This document shows positions 36,043 through 46,441 of a stretch of 61,232 nt of DNA, one piece after another; the first letter of the stretch is position 1; each line of letters opens with the position of its first letter. This DNA comes from Verrucomicrobia bacterium UBA1200. Its GTDB lineage: Bacteria; Verrucomicrobiota; Kiritimatiellia; RFP12; UBA1067. The notes under the pieces are model-generated. The model was not told the origin of the DNA. It saw only the letters and a list, made by a program, of their open reading frames with translations, and did no database searches. The translations under genes were made by a program, and so were the position numbers. The stretch covers positions 1 to 61,232 of the forward strand of contig DBXY01000029.1 of assembly GCA_002309765.1 (NCBI GenBank). The letters are read 5' to 3'.

Positions 36043-39000
36043 TTATCTGAAGAAAATAACAGTACCGAAGGTGTTCAACAGATAGACCGCCCGCTTGTCA
36101 GCGCTGTAGGACAGACTGGCGGACGGAACCGGCGCACCGTTCTGCGTGATGCTCCACGCATCAAAGGTGTCCGGCCCGCTGATCGGATTATCGGAGGTGA
36201 AGAGCGTTACCCGCGCAGGGGGCTGGTCCGCGCCAACCGCAACATACGCGACATTTCCGCTCGCAGGAAGCGTGACCGAACCCGCGTGTATCGTGCCGCC
36301 CCCCGTCGCGCCGTGGCGAACTTCCACAATGCCCTCGGCGGCAATGGTAATACCGTTGACCGCCGTGAGTGTGCCGCCGTTACCAGTACCGCCGGCAATC
36401 GCGCCGCCAGCTTCAACCGCGATAGAGCCGCCGAGGGTACCCGTACCGAAGACCGACGCACCGGATTTGACCGTGACGTCACCGAGGGTAGCGGTTCCAT
36501 CCTCCGCGACACCGAACATACCTTCCGCGACCGTAACCGGACCTTTGGCCGTGCTAAAACCCGTAACCGTCAACGCGCCGCTTCCGGTCTTCGCCCATGC
36601 GCCGCAACCGGTCAGCTTACCGTTGAAGGTGCTGTCTTCTTCGCAGTTGACCATAACGGTCTCGTCATCGATCTCCTCGTTCGTGACACCGTACAGATGA
36701 AGCGTGTCACTGTTGTTAAGCGAGTGGAAGGTCACGTTGATGTGGTCGGTAAGAGCGATATACCGATACGAGAGATAGGCCGGATCGAAGCGGTCAACAC
36801 CAATCGTGACATGATCATCGTTAGATTCGTCATCATCGGTGTCGAAGATGAACTCCACCGGACGGTCCCGGTTCTGGTTGATGAGACCGTCATCATTCCA
36901 ACGGCGGATGTATATCCGCAAGTCATAGCTCTTGCCGGGCGTTAAGCCGGAGAATACTGTCGGGCTGACATCCTGCTTGTTGTAGCACATGTCGCGGTAG
37001 ATCTCATAGATCTTCTGATCGGTGGGAATCGAGATGTACCCCACATTACCTCCGGCATGTCCGGATCCGGGGCCATTGCTGTAATTCGCCGCGTTGGCTC
37101 CGGTGACTTGCGTGAAAGCCACGCCGTTGACAGTCGCGACCGTGCCGCTGCCGCAGTCGAACGCATGCGTGTAGGTCTTGCTTGATGAAATGCCGGAATC
37201 GGCATCGCCGGTAACGTAGTGGAAGGAGATCTGCCCCGTAAGGGCTAAAGTCCCCTCACCCGCCAGCCCGTTGATCGTCACATTACCCGGATTGGCCGCC
37301 AATGTCCCATTGAAGCCGATTGTGACGCCAGTCTGAAGCGTCGCGCCGGGGAGCAGTTCCACCGTGCCGTTCTCAACCGTCAGCCCGCCGGCGGCAGCGA
37401 CCCTGCCACCCAAAACCTGGGTGCCTTCGCCGTTAACCGTCACCACGCCCTCGCCGACGATCGCGCCGGTGAGCGTCGGGGTCTCCCCCTCCGCTGGCGC
37501 AAGCGTGAGCGTGTGGGCCGGGATATCTTCATCCGGCAACGCCTCGTTGGTGAAGCCGTAGTAGTGCGGCGTGTCCGCCATCGTGTCGGAGACGACGATA
37601 TGGAGCTCGCCACTCGCGCCGGCGCGGTAACGGCAACCTATGATGCTGCGCTTATGGCCGTCGGGATTCCAGCGAACCGTTCCGACCGCCTGCCCCTCAA
37701 CCATAAAGGTCATGGTGAACCAGCGCTGGTTGTTTCCGAAGTTCTTGTAGTACAACCGGAAATCATAGAGCTGGCCCGGCGTCAGACCGCCAATCTTCGC
37801 GTCCATCGCACCCAAATTGTAACAGAAGTCCCACAGGAAACTGTCCATCGGGGAAAGGTTCGCGTTAGCGTCATTTCCCTGATTCCCATCGATGCCTCCA
37901 GAATTGTTGTTCCACGCGGAGGTCGGGAAGCCGGAATAGTTGCCGGTCATAGTGAAATGCACCCCGTTAATGACCGGTAGCTTACTGTTTTTGCTGTCAT
38001 TCGGCAAGTCCACCGCATGGGTGTAGGTCTTGTCGGCGGAGATGCCGCAGTCAGCGTCGCCGGTGAACTCCATCGCGTAGGCGCCGCCGTCGATGGAGAC
38101 CGTTCCCTCGCCGCTCACGCCGCCCGAGATCCAATCGCCATTCAGCGCGAGCACGGAGGTCGCGCCCGCCATCAGCCGCGCCGTCGAGGATCCGCCGCCG
38201 CCATTGATGAACAGATCACCGTTACGCACCGCGGCGAGACCGCTGGACGCTCCAAGGTTCGCCGTGCCGATCGTGAGCAGACTGCCCAATTGGGCGAAAT
38301 ACGAACCGGTTCCGAGCGTCAGCGCGCCGATGGCATCGTCATAACCGTCACGGCCGTTGTTCGCCATCGGGTCGAGATGCAGACCCGCGCCAGAATCCAA
38401 CGCAAGGGTTCCCTCTCCGCTGATCCGCTTGGCGGCCAGCGTCGGGCGCAACCACGCGAGCGGCAGGAGGATGGCCTGCTGTCCCGGACCCGAAATCCGG
38501 ATTGGGCAGTAGCAATCACCAGTGACCTCCATGAGGCTGATCACGATGTCATGGTCGCCCTTCGCCAAGAACCGCGAGGCCCGCTTGAACACGTTAGCCG
38601 TATTGGACGTTCCGGTCAACAGCTCTTTGCCGTCGATCGCCAGCAGAAAAGCGTCATCCCACGCGACCGCCAACTCCCAGAGACCGTCGACGGGAATGGT
38701 CAGCACGCCGCGCCAGACCGCGACGAAGTAGTCCGCACGCGAACTGCCCGGCTTATACGGCGCGGGCCAGTTGTCCTTGTTCATGTTGAAGGTGCCGTCG
38801 GACAGATGGGCCGACGTCGGAATGATGTCGTCTACGGTCAGAGTCGCCAGATAGTCCTCAAGCGTCGAAAGATTCGTCCACTTGGAACCCAGGGTCGAGG
38901 CGTCAACCGCGTAGTAATAGCCCATGAGACCGGTCATCTCCGACGCCCCGGCGGTCAGGGTCGCCCCTTCCGCGATGGTGGCGTTGAGGTTGAACTGGCT

Positions 39001-42000
39001 CTCCTTCAGCGCCAGCGTTCCGCTCTGGATGTCGGCCGTGCCGGTAAAGGTTTTGATCCCGTCCACCGTCAGCGTCGACAATCCGCTCTTCACCAACGTG
39101 CCGCTGCCGGTGAGGGCACCGGAGGGCAGACTGGAATCAGACACCGTCTCCACCGTCAGTGTTCCGCCGTTGGGCCGGACCGTCGCGCCGGATTCGACCG
39201 TGAGGTTCGAGACCTTGGCGGAGTCCCCCGCCAAGGAGAGGTTGGCATCGGACTTGACGGTCAGGTTGCCTTTGAGATCGGCGTCCTTGCCGAGCACCAG
39301 CGAACCGGTTTCGACGGTGACCGACTGGTTCACGGTGTTGTTGAGCGTCAGCGACGCGCCCTCATTCGCATTGACCCGGAACGCATCTCCTGCAATCGGA
39401 GAGTTGATCGTGTGCGAACCTGAGTCGATGGTAATGGCGGGATCGGGGTCGGAGAAGGTGAGGATCTGCCCCGACAACGTGTAGCTCTTGGTGTTGTTGA
39501 AGAAGAGCGATCCGATCGTTTTGTCATCTTCCAAGGTCACTGTGGCATCATCGGTGATCTTCAAACCGAAGATCGCCTTCAACCCGGTGCCGTTCGGCGC
39601 GGACTGGACATCCCAGTTGGACCCGATCCCCCAGTTGCCGGAACCGGTGTTCGCCCAAGTATAGTCGGTCGCGCCGGCCTTCACCTCGATCACCAGCGTG
39701 ATCCGCTTGTTGGCCGCATCGTGGGCGAAGGTGTAGCGTTTCGAATCGGAGGGGTTCGCGACCGCCCAGGTGGAAACATCGCCCGTGAAGGTGCCGGTGT
39801 AGGTGTAGAGGGTATAGGTACCGGCTTCAGCGAAATCGGAACCGCCCTCCGTCTTCAGTTCGACCTGCTGGAAGCCCAGCGCAAGGTCACCCGCATGGAC
39901 CTGGCTGTTTTCGGTCGCATTGAAGAAGAACGTGGCAAGGAAACCGCTCTCCAGCCCCGCGAGCGTGACGGTTGCGGGCGAGGAAACACCGGCAGAGAAG
40001 CCGTTCGGCGCGACGACCGTCACGGTTGTATGGCTCATCGCATCCAACGCGATCCGGGGGCCGTTCGCCGATGTCAGGGACACCTGACCCAAACCGTCCG
40101 CAACGGTAAGCTCGGTCAGGCCGATAAGGCCCGACGAATTCCCGGTGAAGGTCAGCTCGCTCCGGCCGAGAGTCACCGGCCCGTCGAGAATCATGCGCGA
40201 CGCATCACCCGCTAGGGCAAAACCCGCCGCGAGTCCGCGATTGGTAACGAAAATCGGACGGGAGACCGTCACATCCGCCCGCGCCTGAAGCGTCAGGGTG
40301 TCGGAGGCGGCCGTGAGGGCGTCGCCGAACACCAGTGAAGATTCCAAATCCCTGCCCAACGCGCCGCCGGGAGCGACACCGTCATCGTCCGTGGCGATCG
40401 CCAGGGTTCCGTTCCGGATGACAGCGCCCCCGCTGAAGACACCGCGACGGTTTCCGCTTGTCTTATCCCCATCAACGGCCTCGTCGAGAATGACGGCGGT
40501 TCCCGGGCCCGACTTGACCACCGCCACGCAGCTAGTGGTGTTCCCTTGGACGCGGTTTAGAATCTGATTGATCTTCAGCGTCGAGTTCGCCTCCTGAACG
40601 TTAAGCTCGACCTCATCGGTATCCGATTCCATGACGTTCGAGATGGTGCAGGATTTACCGGCCCCCTCAAGGCTGATTACATCCTTTCCGGTGCCCTTCA
40701 GGTTAATCGTGTTGGAATAGACGATTCCCGAGGCCACGGGAGCGAATATCACGCCGCCCGTCCGCTGGTAGATCGTGTAGAGGTTGAAGTTGGAAGAGGG
40801 CGCGAACGGAAAACGGACGAACCCTTCAAGTATGCTGCCGGTAACCGGCGTGTTGGCCGGCAGATCCGCCCCGAAGGAAAGGATGCCGGGTCCCCGCTTC
40901 TGGGGACCGCTTCCGGAGAATCCGCTTTCGGCGTAGATCGTCCCCAAAGGATCGATGATCCCGTTCGCGCCCGTCGAGACGACGGTGTTCAAGGTCAGGC
41001 CGCCGAAACTGTTCATCTGGAAGGCGGAGACGATTTTGTTCGCCGTCTCCTCGATACCGTTCATCCGTGTCCCGCTGAGCGTCGCCAAAAGCGTGTCGTC
41101 GCCGTTAATCGTGATCGTATGGTACGGGAAGGCGTTTTCATCGCCGGCGCCAACGGACGAGAGTCCGGTCAGGCCGTTCACGTTCAGGTTTTGGAGCGTA
41201 CTATCGAACAACGGGACAGTCCCGCCCCAAAACGCGCCCGTGGTCCAGTCGCCAGAGGTTTGCGTGGCGTTCAGGGAGAACGGCGTCTCCTTGACGGTGA
41301 TGGCGCCGCCGGAAACGGTGCAGGTCGAGAGATTCTGGTTGACCGCCACATCCCCGTCGCAGAGGAGCTGGATGGTACCCGCGCCGCGCAGGATCGCGTT
41401 CCGCTCGAACCCGAGGAACCCGCCCGTGAACGACTGCGAGAGGCTGATCCAGTCGACCATGGTCGAACGGTCGTCCCAACCGCCCTCTCCGACGATCCGC
41501 ACCGTGTGCTCGCCGGCAGGGAGCCAGAAGACGGGAGAACCGTAGGTCTTCTCATTAAATTCCGCCACACGGACGTCTTCAGAGATCACCATCGCACCAT
41601 CGATGAGGACATAGAGGTAGTTGTTAGAGTAGCCCTTCCGGAGGAATGCGGAGAGGGAAATGCTGTAGAGGCCGGCCACCTGCACATTCACCGTCTGCTC
41701 AACCGTCGCCTCGCGCTGGACGATAAGAACCTGGTCGCCGTCCTTCGCCGTACCTTCGCTGTTCCATGCGGTGGCCTTTGCCGTGTTCTGAACCACGGCG
41801 TGTCCCCGCACCCAAGTCCAGTTGTCAAAGGCATAACCCGCAGAACAGTACTGGTAGGTTCCGGCATCGACCGCCGGTGACTCGAAACTCGCGTTCAGCA
41901 GCAGGTTGCCAGTGGTAGAGACCGCGCCGTACAACTGAAGCGCGGCGGCGTCCGCCACAGTGATGTCCGCGTCCTTGAATCCCGACCCGGCAACAATCAA

Positions 42001-42447
42001 CGTGCCTGACGAGACGGTCAGAGGACCGCGGCACACGCCGAGGGCAAGCGTTCCCGAACCGGTCTTCGCCCCACCGGCCTCGGTCAGCACGCAGGCGCCG
42101 ATCACGCCGGTCACGCCGTCGGACACCTCGATCTCGCCGGTCCGCACATAGCCCGCGCCCAAGAGGGAGTTGCCGGTTCCAGTGAAGACCACCTTCTCGG
42201 CCTGATAGATGCCATATTCGACATTCACGATACCGCCCGCGCCGGTGAAGACCGCCGTCGCGCCGTCGGTCCAAACGGCGGGATTGCTGTCGGCATCAAG
42301 CCAGTTCGCGCTGACCGTGTCCCACACCGCGCCGTTGGCGCCGTTCCAAGTTAAAACCGTATCCGCGTTGGCCGTGAACGACCAAAGGGGAACCGTCAGG
42401 AAGACCGCCGACAGGCAGCCGCATACGGAAGCAAACAACGCTCTCAT
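36043..42447 (-). CDS. Giant secreted beta-strand-repeat protein with PA14 domain
   Basis: 2134-residue exported protein with a signal peptide (residues 1-29, MRALFASVCGCLSAVFLTVP onward). The N-terminus has the autotransporter-associated beta-strand signature TWNGANGAVWDTVSANWLD; many glycine/threonine-rich strands of the type GSGTLALG, GAGTIQLL, GTLTVEN follow. Residues about 1170-1330 form a PA14-like carbohydrate-binding module (GLMGYYYAVDAS, WRGVLTIPVDGLWELAVAWD, LAIDGKEL). Two related modules of about 170 residues begin DADCGISADKTYTHA (about 1470) and DADSGISSSKTYTHA (about 1750). No C-terminal autotransporter barrel is seen; the end LLNTFGTVIFFR is short and hydrophobic. Likely a surface adhesin or glycan-binding scaffold. 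AAAGGAGTG precedes the start. Confidence 0.85.
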   Translation of the reverse strand: MRALFASVCGCLSAVFLTVPLWSFTANADTVLTWNGANGAVWDTVSANWLDADSNPAVWTDGATAVFTGAGGIVNVEYGIYQAEKVVFTGTGNSLLGAGYVRTGEIEVSDGVTGVIGACVLTEAGGAKTGSGTLALGVCRGPLTVSSGTLIVAGSGFKDADITVADAAALQLYGAVSTTGNLLLNASFESPAVDAGTYQYCSAGYAFDNWTWVRGHAVVQNTAKATAWNSEGTAKDGDQVLIVQREATVEQTVNVQVAGLYSISLSAFLRKGYSNNYLYVLIDGAMVISEDVRVAEFNEKTYGSPVFWLPAGEHTVRIVGEGGWDDRSTMVDWISLSQSFTGGFLGFERNAILRGAGTIQLLCDGDVAVNQNLSTCTVSGGAITVKETPFSLNATQTSGDWTTGAFWGGTVPLFDSTLQNLNVNGLTGLSSVGAGDENAFPYHTITINGDDTLLATLSGTRMNGIEETANKIVSAFQMNSFGGLTLNTVVSTGANGIIDPLGTIYAESGFSGSGPQKRGPGILSFGADLPANTPVTGSILEGFVRFPFAPSSNFNLYTIYQRTGGVIFAPVASGIVYSNTINLKGTGKDVISLEGAGKSCTISNVMESDTDEVELNVQEANSTLKINQILNRVQGNTTSCVAVVKSGPGTAVILDEAVDGDKTSGNRRGVFSGGAVIRNGTLAIATDDDGVAPGGALGRDLESSLVFGDALTAASDTLTLQARADVTVSRPIFVTNRGLAAGFALAGDASRMILDGPVTLGRSELTFTGNSSGLIGLTELTVADGLGQVSLTSANGPRIALDAMSHTTVTVVAPNGFSAGVSSPATVTLAGLESGFLATFFFNATENSQVHAGDLALGFQQVELKTEGGSDFAEAGTYTLYTYTGTFTGDVSTWAVANPSDSKRYTFAHDAANKRITLVIEVKAGATDYTWANTGSGNWGIGSNWDVQSAPNGTGLKAIFGLKITDDATVTLEDDKTIGSLFFNNTKSYTLSGQILTFSDPDPAITIDSGSHTINSPIAGDAFRVNANEGASLTLNNTVNQSVTVETGSLVLGKDADLKGNLTVKSDANLSLAGDSAKVSNLTVESGATVRPNGGTLTVETVSDSSLPSGALTGSGTLVKSGLSTLTVDGIKTFTGTADIQSGTLALKESQFNLNATIAEGATLTAGASEMTGLMGYYYAVDASTLGSKWTNLSTLEDYLATLTVDDIIPTSAHLSDGTFNMNKDNWPAPYKPGSSRADYFVAVWRGVLTIPVDGLWELAVAWDDAFLLAIDGKELLTGTSNTANVFKRASRFLAKGDHDIVISLMEVTGDCYCPIRISGPGQQAILLPLAWLRPTLAAKRISGEGTLALDSGAGLHLDPMANNGRDGYDDAIGALTLGTGSYFAQLGSLLTIGTANLGASSGLAAVRNGDLFINGGGGSSTARLMAGATSVLALNGDWISGGVSGEGTVSIDGGAYAMEFTGDADCGISADKTYTHAVDLPNDSKNSKLPVINGVHFTMTGNYSGFPTSAWNNNSGGIDGNQGNDANANLSPMDSFLWDFCYNLGAMDAKIGGLTPGQLYDFRLYYKNFGNNQRWFTMTFMVEGQAVGTVRWNPDGHKRSIIGCRYRAGASGELHIVVSDTMADTPHYYGFTNEALPDEDIPAHTLTLAPAEGETPTLTGAIVGEGVVTVNGEGTQVLGGRVAAAGGLTVENGTVELLPGATLQTGVTIGFNGTLAANPGNVTINGLAGEGTLALTGQISFHYVTGDADSGISSSKTYTHAFDCGSGTVATVNGVAFTQVTGANAANYSNGPGSGHAGGNVGYISIPTDQKIYEIYRDMCYNKQDVSPTVFSGLTPGKSYDLRIYIRRWNDDGLINQNRDRPVEFIFDTDDDESNDDHVTIGVDRFDPAYLSYRYIALTDHINVTFHSLNNSDTLHLYGVTNEEIDDETVMVNCEEDSTFNGKLTGCGAWAKTGSGALTVTGFSTAKGPVTVAEGMFGVAEDGTATLGDVTVKSGASVFGTGTLGGSIAVEAGGAIAGGTGNGGTLTAVNGITIAAEGIVEVRHGATGGGTIHAGSVTLPASGNVAYVAVGADQPPARVTLFTSDNPISGPDTFDAWSITQNGAPVPSASLSYSADKRAVYLLNTFGTVIFFR

Positions 42448-42653
42448 AACACTCCTTTACTATCAATGCCAAACTGATTTCGGGAACGGCGCGGACAACA
42501 CACCCACCCCATATAATTACCCCTTATTGTAGCAAACGCGAAAAAGAAGAGCAAGCCGAAAGTCGGGTTAATCCGGGCATTCATTTTTCGATGGAGTTTT
42601 GGTTACGTAAGTGATACCATATCGTCATTCTTATAAGCGAGGGTCAATGGCGT

Positions 42654-44813
42654 ATGAAAAGGCAAAGATGGTTTTGGGTGATGCTGGTTGTGGTTGCAAT
42701 AACTAGCATGGCGGCGGATAGCCCTGTACCGCAGGGCGGCTTTCGCCTCTTGCTTGATGTTGGCGGTGCGTTGCCGGTGGTGACAATGGGGCAACGCGTG
42801 ACGGCGGTTGTGTCCAACGCATCGCCTGCCGCCGTTGATTGGCGAGTACGCATCGCGGGGCAAGAGACGTTTGGAGGAACATTCGCGGTGCCGGAGTTCC
42901 GGTGCGCATTGCAGCCTGGCGCGATTCGGCGCATGGAGTTGCCGCCCGCACCGGCAAAAGGGTGCTGGCGTGTCGTTGGTGAAGCCACAACCACCAATGG
43001 TTCGACCTTGCGCGATGAACGCCGCTATGCCGTGATGGACGCCCATCCCGTCACACCTGTCGTGGAAGATGGATCGTTTCGCATCGGCGTACACGTGCAC
43101 TGCGGCCGCTATCCGCAAGAGTTGAGCGACCGCGTGATCGAGGCTGTGGCGCGGACGGGCGCAAAGCTCGTCCGCACGGACTACGCCTTCATGTTCGCCG
43201 ATGTCTATCCTGCCGGCCCTGACGAGGCGCACTGGGAACGGACCGACCGTTTGCTCAAGAACATCCGCGACCACGGACTTGCGCTCGACGCCATCATCTA
43301 CGGCAATCCCGAATGGGCGGTGATACCCGAATTGAAGGCCATCAAGGGGGGCGGCATCTGGTCGGTGGCGACGAAGCCCGGGGTATTCGGGCGTTTTGCA
43401 GGCGAGATGGCCGCCCGTTACGGTACGCGCATCGCCTACTACGAAATCGGCAACGAGCTGGACGCATTTCCCGCGAACAAGCTGCCGCCTCGTGAGATGT
43501 TGCGCATCCAGCGCGAAGCCTACGAAGCGATCAAGAAGGCCGCTCCAGACGCAAAGGTGATTCCGTGCGGCTGGGCGAGTGGCGGTTTGCTGATCCATCC
43601 CGCCGAGGTGCCGAAATGGGGTAACCCCGAACTGGCCCAACTGTTCCTGAAGGAGGGGCGCCGGTGGTTCGATGCATGGCCGATTCACGGGCACGGCGCA
43701 TGGGACACATACCAGTACTGGTTCGAGGAGAAGTTTCAGCCCGCCTTGAAGGAGCTGGGCGTGGATGGACTGCCGTGGCTGGCGAACGAAACGGCGTGCT
43801 CTTCCTTCATGGGGCGGGAGAACGATGCGGCGTTGGACGTATGGCGGAAGATTCTCTATTCGCGGGCGTATGGCGCGCGCGACTATGTGTGGTACAACCT
43901 CCGGGCGACAAAACCCGATCCAAACAGCGCGGAAGGCGGCTATGGAATCATGACTATGGATCTCGAACCGCGCGCGACCTACCCGGCGCTTTCAGCGGTG
44001 ACGACGATCTTTCAGAGCCTTGACTTCGATGGGCGCATCGTGAGTAAGGGGCCTCGCCAGCTCTATCGCTTCAAGGGTGCGAAGCCCGGATTCGCCGGCA
44101 TCGTTCTCGCGGGCTGGTATGCGGATTATTCGGATGGTACGCGTGTGCGTGTGCGTACGGACGCCACACGCGTCTGGGCGGCGGATTTGATGAACAATCG
44201 GCACATGGTGCCGGCCACGGGCGGCGAGACGGTCTTTCGCTGGGGCGACAAGCCGGGTGCGCTGCTGCTGGAGGGGGCGACGTTCGCCGATTGCGTCGCA
44301 GCCGACCTCGACGTAAAGGCGCCGCCGCCGGTACCGCGCACCATCGGCGGCGACGGTTCGCAGGGGCGCACATGGGATATCGAGCTGTCGGATCAGGGGG
44401 GATGGCCCGTGAACCTGCACGAAGGCCTGCCCCAGTTTGAACATCGTCTGTGGCAGGGTTGGGAAGATGTCTTTTCGCGACTCTGGTTCGACAGGGTCGG
44501 GGCAGACAAAATCCGTTTCCGTGCGGAAGGCCAGGATGACAAGCGCGGTGCGGAAGACGGCATCGAACTAACGTTCGAGCGCGAGGGGGTGGGGCGCAAG
44601 ACCTATCTCGCAAAGCCCATCCGCCGTTCCGGCAAGACCGATTTCTACGATGTCACGCTTGGCCCTGCCGAAACGGGGCTTGACGCCGCCGCGTTGACAA
44701 ACGGCTTCGGTCTCTGTGTCCGTTTGCTGGACGATGACGGCGAAGGTCTGGATGGCTGGCTGCAGCTGAAGCGTGGCGTTCCGCCGCCGTTCATCCGCGT
44801 CAAGTTCAAATGA
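42654..44813 (+). CDS. Secreted clan GH-A glycoside hydrolase
   Basis: 719-residue exported enzyme with signal peptide (residues 1-21, ending SMAA). After an N-terminal beta domain (about 25-130) comes a TIM barrel (about 140-440) that starts FRIGVHVHCGRYPQEL. The acid/base Glu is in YYEIGNELDAFP (about residue 264) and the nucleophile candidate in LANETACSSF (about 378), the two-glutamate pattern of GH5/GH39-type enzymes. C-terminal beta modules follow. Substrate not known; only plus-strand gene between two long minus-strand runs, so it has its own promoter and is divergent from the beta-repeat gene. Confidence 0.85.
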   Translation: MKRQRWFWVMLVVVAITSMAADSPVPQGGFRLLLDVGGALPVVTMGQRVTAVVSNASPAAVDWRVRIAGQETFGGTFAVPEFRCALQPGAIRRMELPPAPAKGCWRVVGEATTTNGSTLRDERRYAVMDAHPVTPVVEDGSFRIGVHVHCGRYPQELSDRVIEAVARTGAKLVRTDYAFMFADVYPAGPDEAHWERTDRLLKNIRDHGLALDAIIYGNPEWAVIPELKAIKGGGIWSVATKPGVFGRFAGEMAARYGTRIAYYEIGNELDAFPANKLPPREMLRIQREAYEAIKKAAPDAKVIPCGWASGGLLIHPAEVPKWGNPELAQLFLKEGRRWFDAWPIHGHGAWDTYQYWFEEKFQPALKELGVDGLPWLANETACSSFMGRENDAALDVWRKILYSRAYGARDYVWYNLRATKPDPNSAEGGYGIMTMDLEPRATYPALSAVTTIFQSLDFDGRIVSKGPRQLYRFKGAKPGFAGIVLAGWYADYSDGTRVRVRTDATRVWAADLMNNRHMVPATGGETVFRWGDKPGALLLEGATFADCVAADLDVKAPPPVPRTIGGDGSQGRTWDIELSDQGGWPVNLHEGLPQFEHRLWQGWEDVFSRLWFDRVGADKIRFRAEGQDDKRGAEDGIELTFEREGVGRKTYLAKPIRRSGKTDFYDVTLGPAETGLDAAALTNGFGLCVRLLDDDGEGLDGWLQLKRGVPPPFIRVKFK

Positions 44814-44851
44814 GCATGGACAGATTATACGCCAACGCGACGACCGGGACA

Positions 44852-44935
44852 AAAATGAAGAGAGAAGAATGAAGAATTAGGGGTTAGGGATTAGCGGCCC
44901 AGTTGCTTGTCGCTTGTCGCCGGCCGCTTGTCAAA
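44852..44935. repeat. Heptamer-period tandem repeats downstream of the GH gene
   Basis: Three successive 7-base-period blocks: GAAGAGA-GAAGAAT-GAAGAAT, then TTAGGGG-TTAGGGA-TTAGCGG, then GCTTGTC-GCTTGTC-GCCGGCC-GCTTGTC. The first block is the reverse complement of the CATTCTT-type sequence found at 57588 and 60294. The region lies between converging genes. Confidence 0.7.
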
Positions 44936-44956
44936 CCGCATGTCTTCTTTTTGCTT

Positions 44957-46441
44957 CTATTCCGCGCCGCGGTGGTTGCCGCCACCTGGCGTAACTGCCC
45001 GCAGAATCGCCTCGGCCATCAACGGATTGATCCCGCTTACCTCGCACAGCTCTTCAACTGAGGCTTTGGCAATACGGGACACCGACCCGAACCGTTGCAA
45101 GAGCTGGATTTTGCGGGCCGGGCCAATACCGGGGATTTCGTCCAAAGCCGACTCCCTGATAATCCGGTTCCTCAACCGACGGTGGTAGGTAATGGCAAAC
45201 CGGTGGGCTTCATCGCGCAACCGGATAAGCACCTGCAAAGCGGAGTTGTCCCTTGGCAGCAGGATGTTGGGACGCCCGTCGTCCACCACGATTTCTTCAA
45301 ACCGTTCCGCCAACCCGACCGACGGCAGTTGCGACAATCCCAACTCCGCCAACCGGGCACGGGCGGCGCGGAGCTGGGTGATTCCGCCGTCTATCAGCAC
45401 CAGTTTCGGCAACGGTTTGCCCTCGGCAAGCAATCGGGAATACCGCCGCCCCACCACTTCGGCAATTGAGCGCGGATCGTCGGCGCCTTCCACCGTCTTG
45501 ATGCGGAAACGCCGGTACAACCGGGCATCGGGCATTCCATCGACCGACACCACCATACTCGCGACCGAATGGGTTCCGAATAAATTTGAAATGTCGAACC
45601 CTTCGATCAAGGTCGGCAATTCGGGCAAACCGATTATCTCCTGCAATTGGGCCAGCCCGGCTTTCGCGTCGGCGATATGGATTTCCGGCGGCGACGAGAT
45701 GCGGTTCCGCTGCTTGACCATCTCCTTGAGGGCGAACCAGGTGTCGCGCAGCGCGGCGGCTTTTTCGAAATCCTTTTCCTGCGCGGCTTTCTCCATATCG
45801 TTGCGGACTTCTTCTATCAGCTCCAGCCGCTCACCGCGCAGAAAGGCGCACGCTTCGTCGAAACGCCGGTGGTAGTCTTCTTGGGTTATGCGGTGTACAC
45901 ACGGTGCGGTGCAAAACCGCACGACATCGTTAATGCAGTGCCGGTAAGTTTCCTCGTCCGGGATAATCGGCTTGCACTTGCGCAAGCCGAAATGCTTTTC
46001 AGTAAAATCCAGCACCGTGCGGACTACGGTGTCGGAGGGGAACGGTCCGAAATACAAAGCCTGGTCGTCGCGGATGATCCGGCAGGTGGTGATCCGCGGC
46101 ATCGGCTCACGCGGGTCGGCACGTAAGGCGAGGTAACGTTTGTCGTCACGCATCAGAATGTTAAAATGCGGCTTGTACTGTTTAATCAGCCTGCTCTCCG
46201 CCAACAGCGCCTCCGCTTCGTTGCGAACGGTGAAGAATTCAATGTCCGCAACGCAATGTACCATGCTGCGGACTTTAGGGGACGCTTTGCGAAGGCTGGA
46301 TTCCCGGAAATAGCTCTTCACCCGATTCCGCAGGGAGATTGCCTTGCCAACATAAATTATTGTCCCTTTGCGGTCGCGCATAATATAACAACCGGGCTTG
46401 GCCGGCAACGATTTCAATTTCTCCCGAATCTCCGGTGTCAC
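44957..46441 (-). CDS. uvrC: Excinuclease ABC subunit C
   Basis: 494-residue nuclease that makes both incisions in nucleotide excision repair. GIY-YIG domain at the N-terminus (LPAKPGCYIMRDRKGTIIYV then GKAISLRNRVKSYF); UVR motif (DFEKAAALRDTWFALKEM, about residue 215); RNase H-like domain (EGFDISNLFGTHSVASMVV, VLIDGGITQLRAA); helix-hairpin-helix pair at the end (LDEIPGIGPARKIQLLQRFG and VSGINPLMAEAILRAV). About 100 residues shorter than E. coli UvrC but with all domains. The start is GTG, overlapping the stop of the helicase gene by 4 bases (GTGA), so the two are coupled. Confidence 0.96.
   Translation of the reverse strand: MTPEIREKLKSLPAKPGCYIMRDRKGTIIYVGKAISLRNRVKSYFRESSLRKASPKVRSMVHCVADIEFFTVRNEAEALLAESRLIKQYKPHFNILMRDDKRYLALRADPREPMPRITTCRIIRDDQALYFGPFPSDTVVRTVLDFTEKHFGLRKCKPIIPDEETYRHCINDVVRFCTAPCVHRITQEDYHRRFDEACAFLRGERLELIEEVRNDMEKAAQEKDFEKAAALRDTWFALKEMVKQRNRISSPPEIHIADAKAGLAQLQEIIGLPELPTLIEGFDISNLFGTHSVASMVVSVDGMPDARLYRRFRIKTVEGADDPRSIAEVVGRRYSRLLAEGKPLPKLVLIDGGITQLRAARARLAELGLSQLPSVGLAERFEEIVVDDGRPNILLPRDNSALQVLIRLRDEAHRFAITYHRRLRNRIIRESALDEIPGIGPARKIQLLQRFGSVSRIAKASVEELCEVSGINPLMAEAILRAVTPGGGNHRGAE

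Noticed and set aside
38017..39423. Long plus-strand open frame (468 codons) opposite the beta-repeat gene
   Set aside because: It is antisense to a clear secreted repeat protein, is Arg-rich and without family features; the GC-rich repeats keep the opposite frame open.
42603..43694. Minus-strand open frame of 363 codons opposite the clan-A hydrolase
   Set aside because: The plus strand has signal peptide and both catalytic glutamates; the antisense frame has no recognisable feature.
44852..44935. CRISPR array
   Set aside because: Repeat units are 7 bases without spacers; no cas genes in the window.
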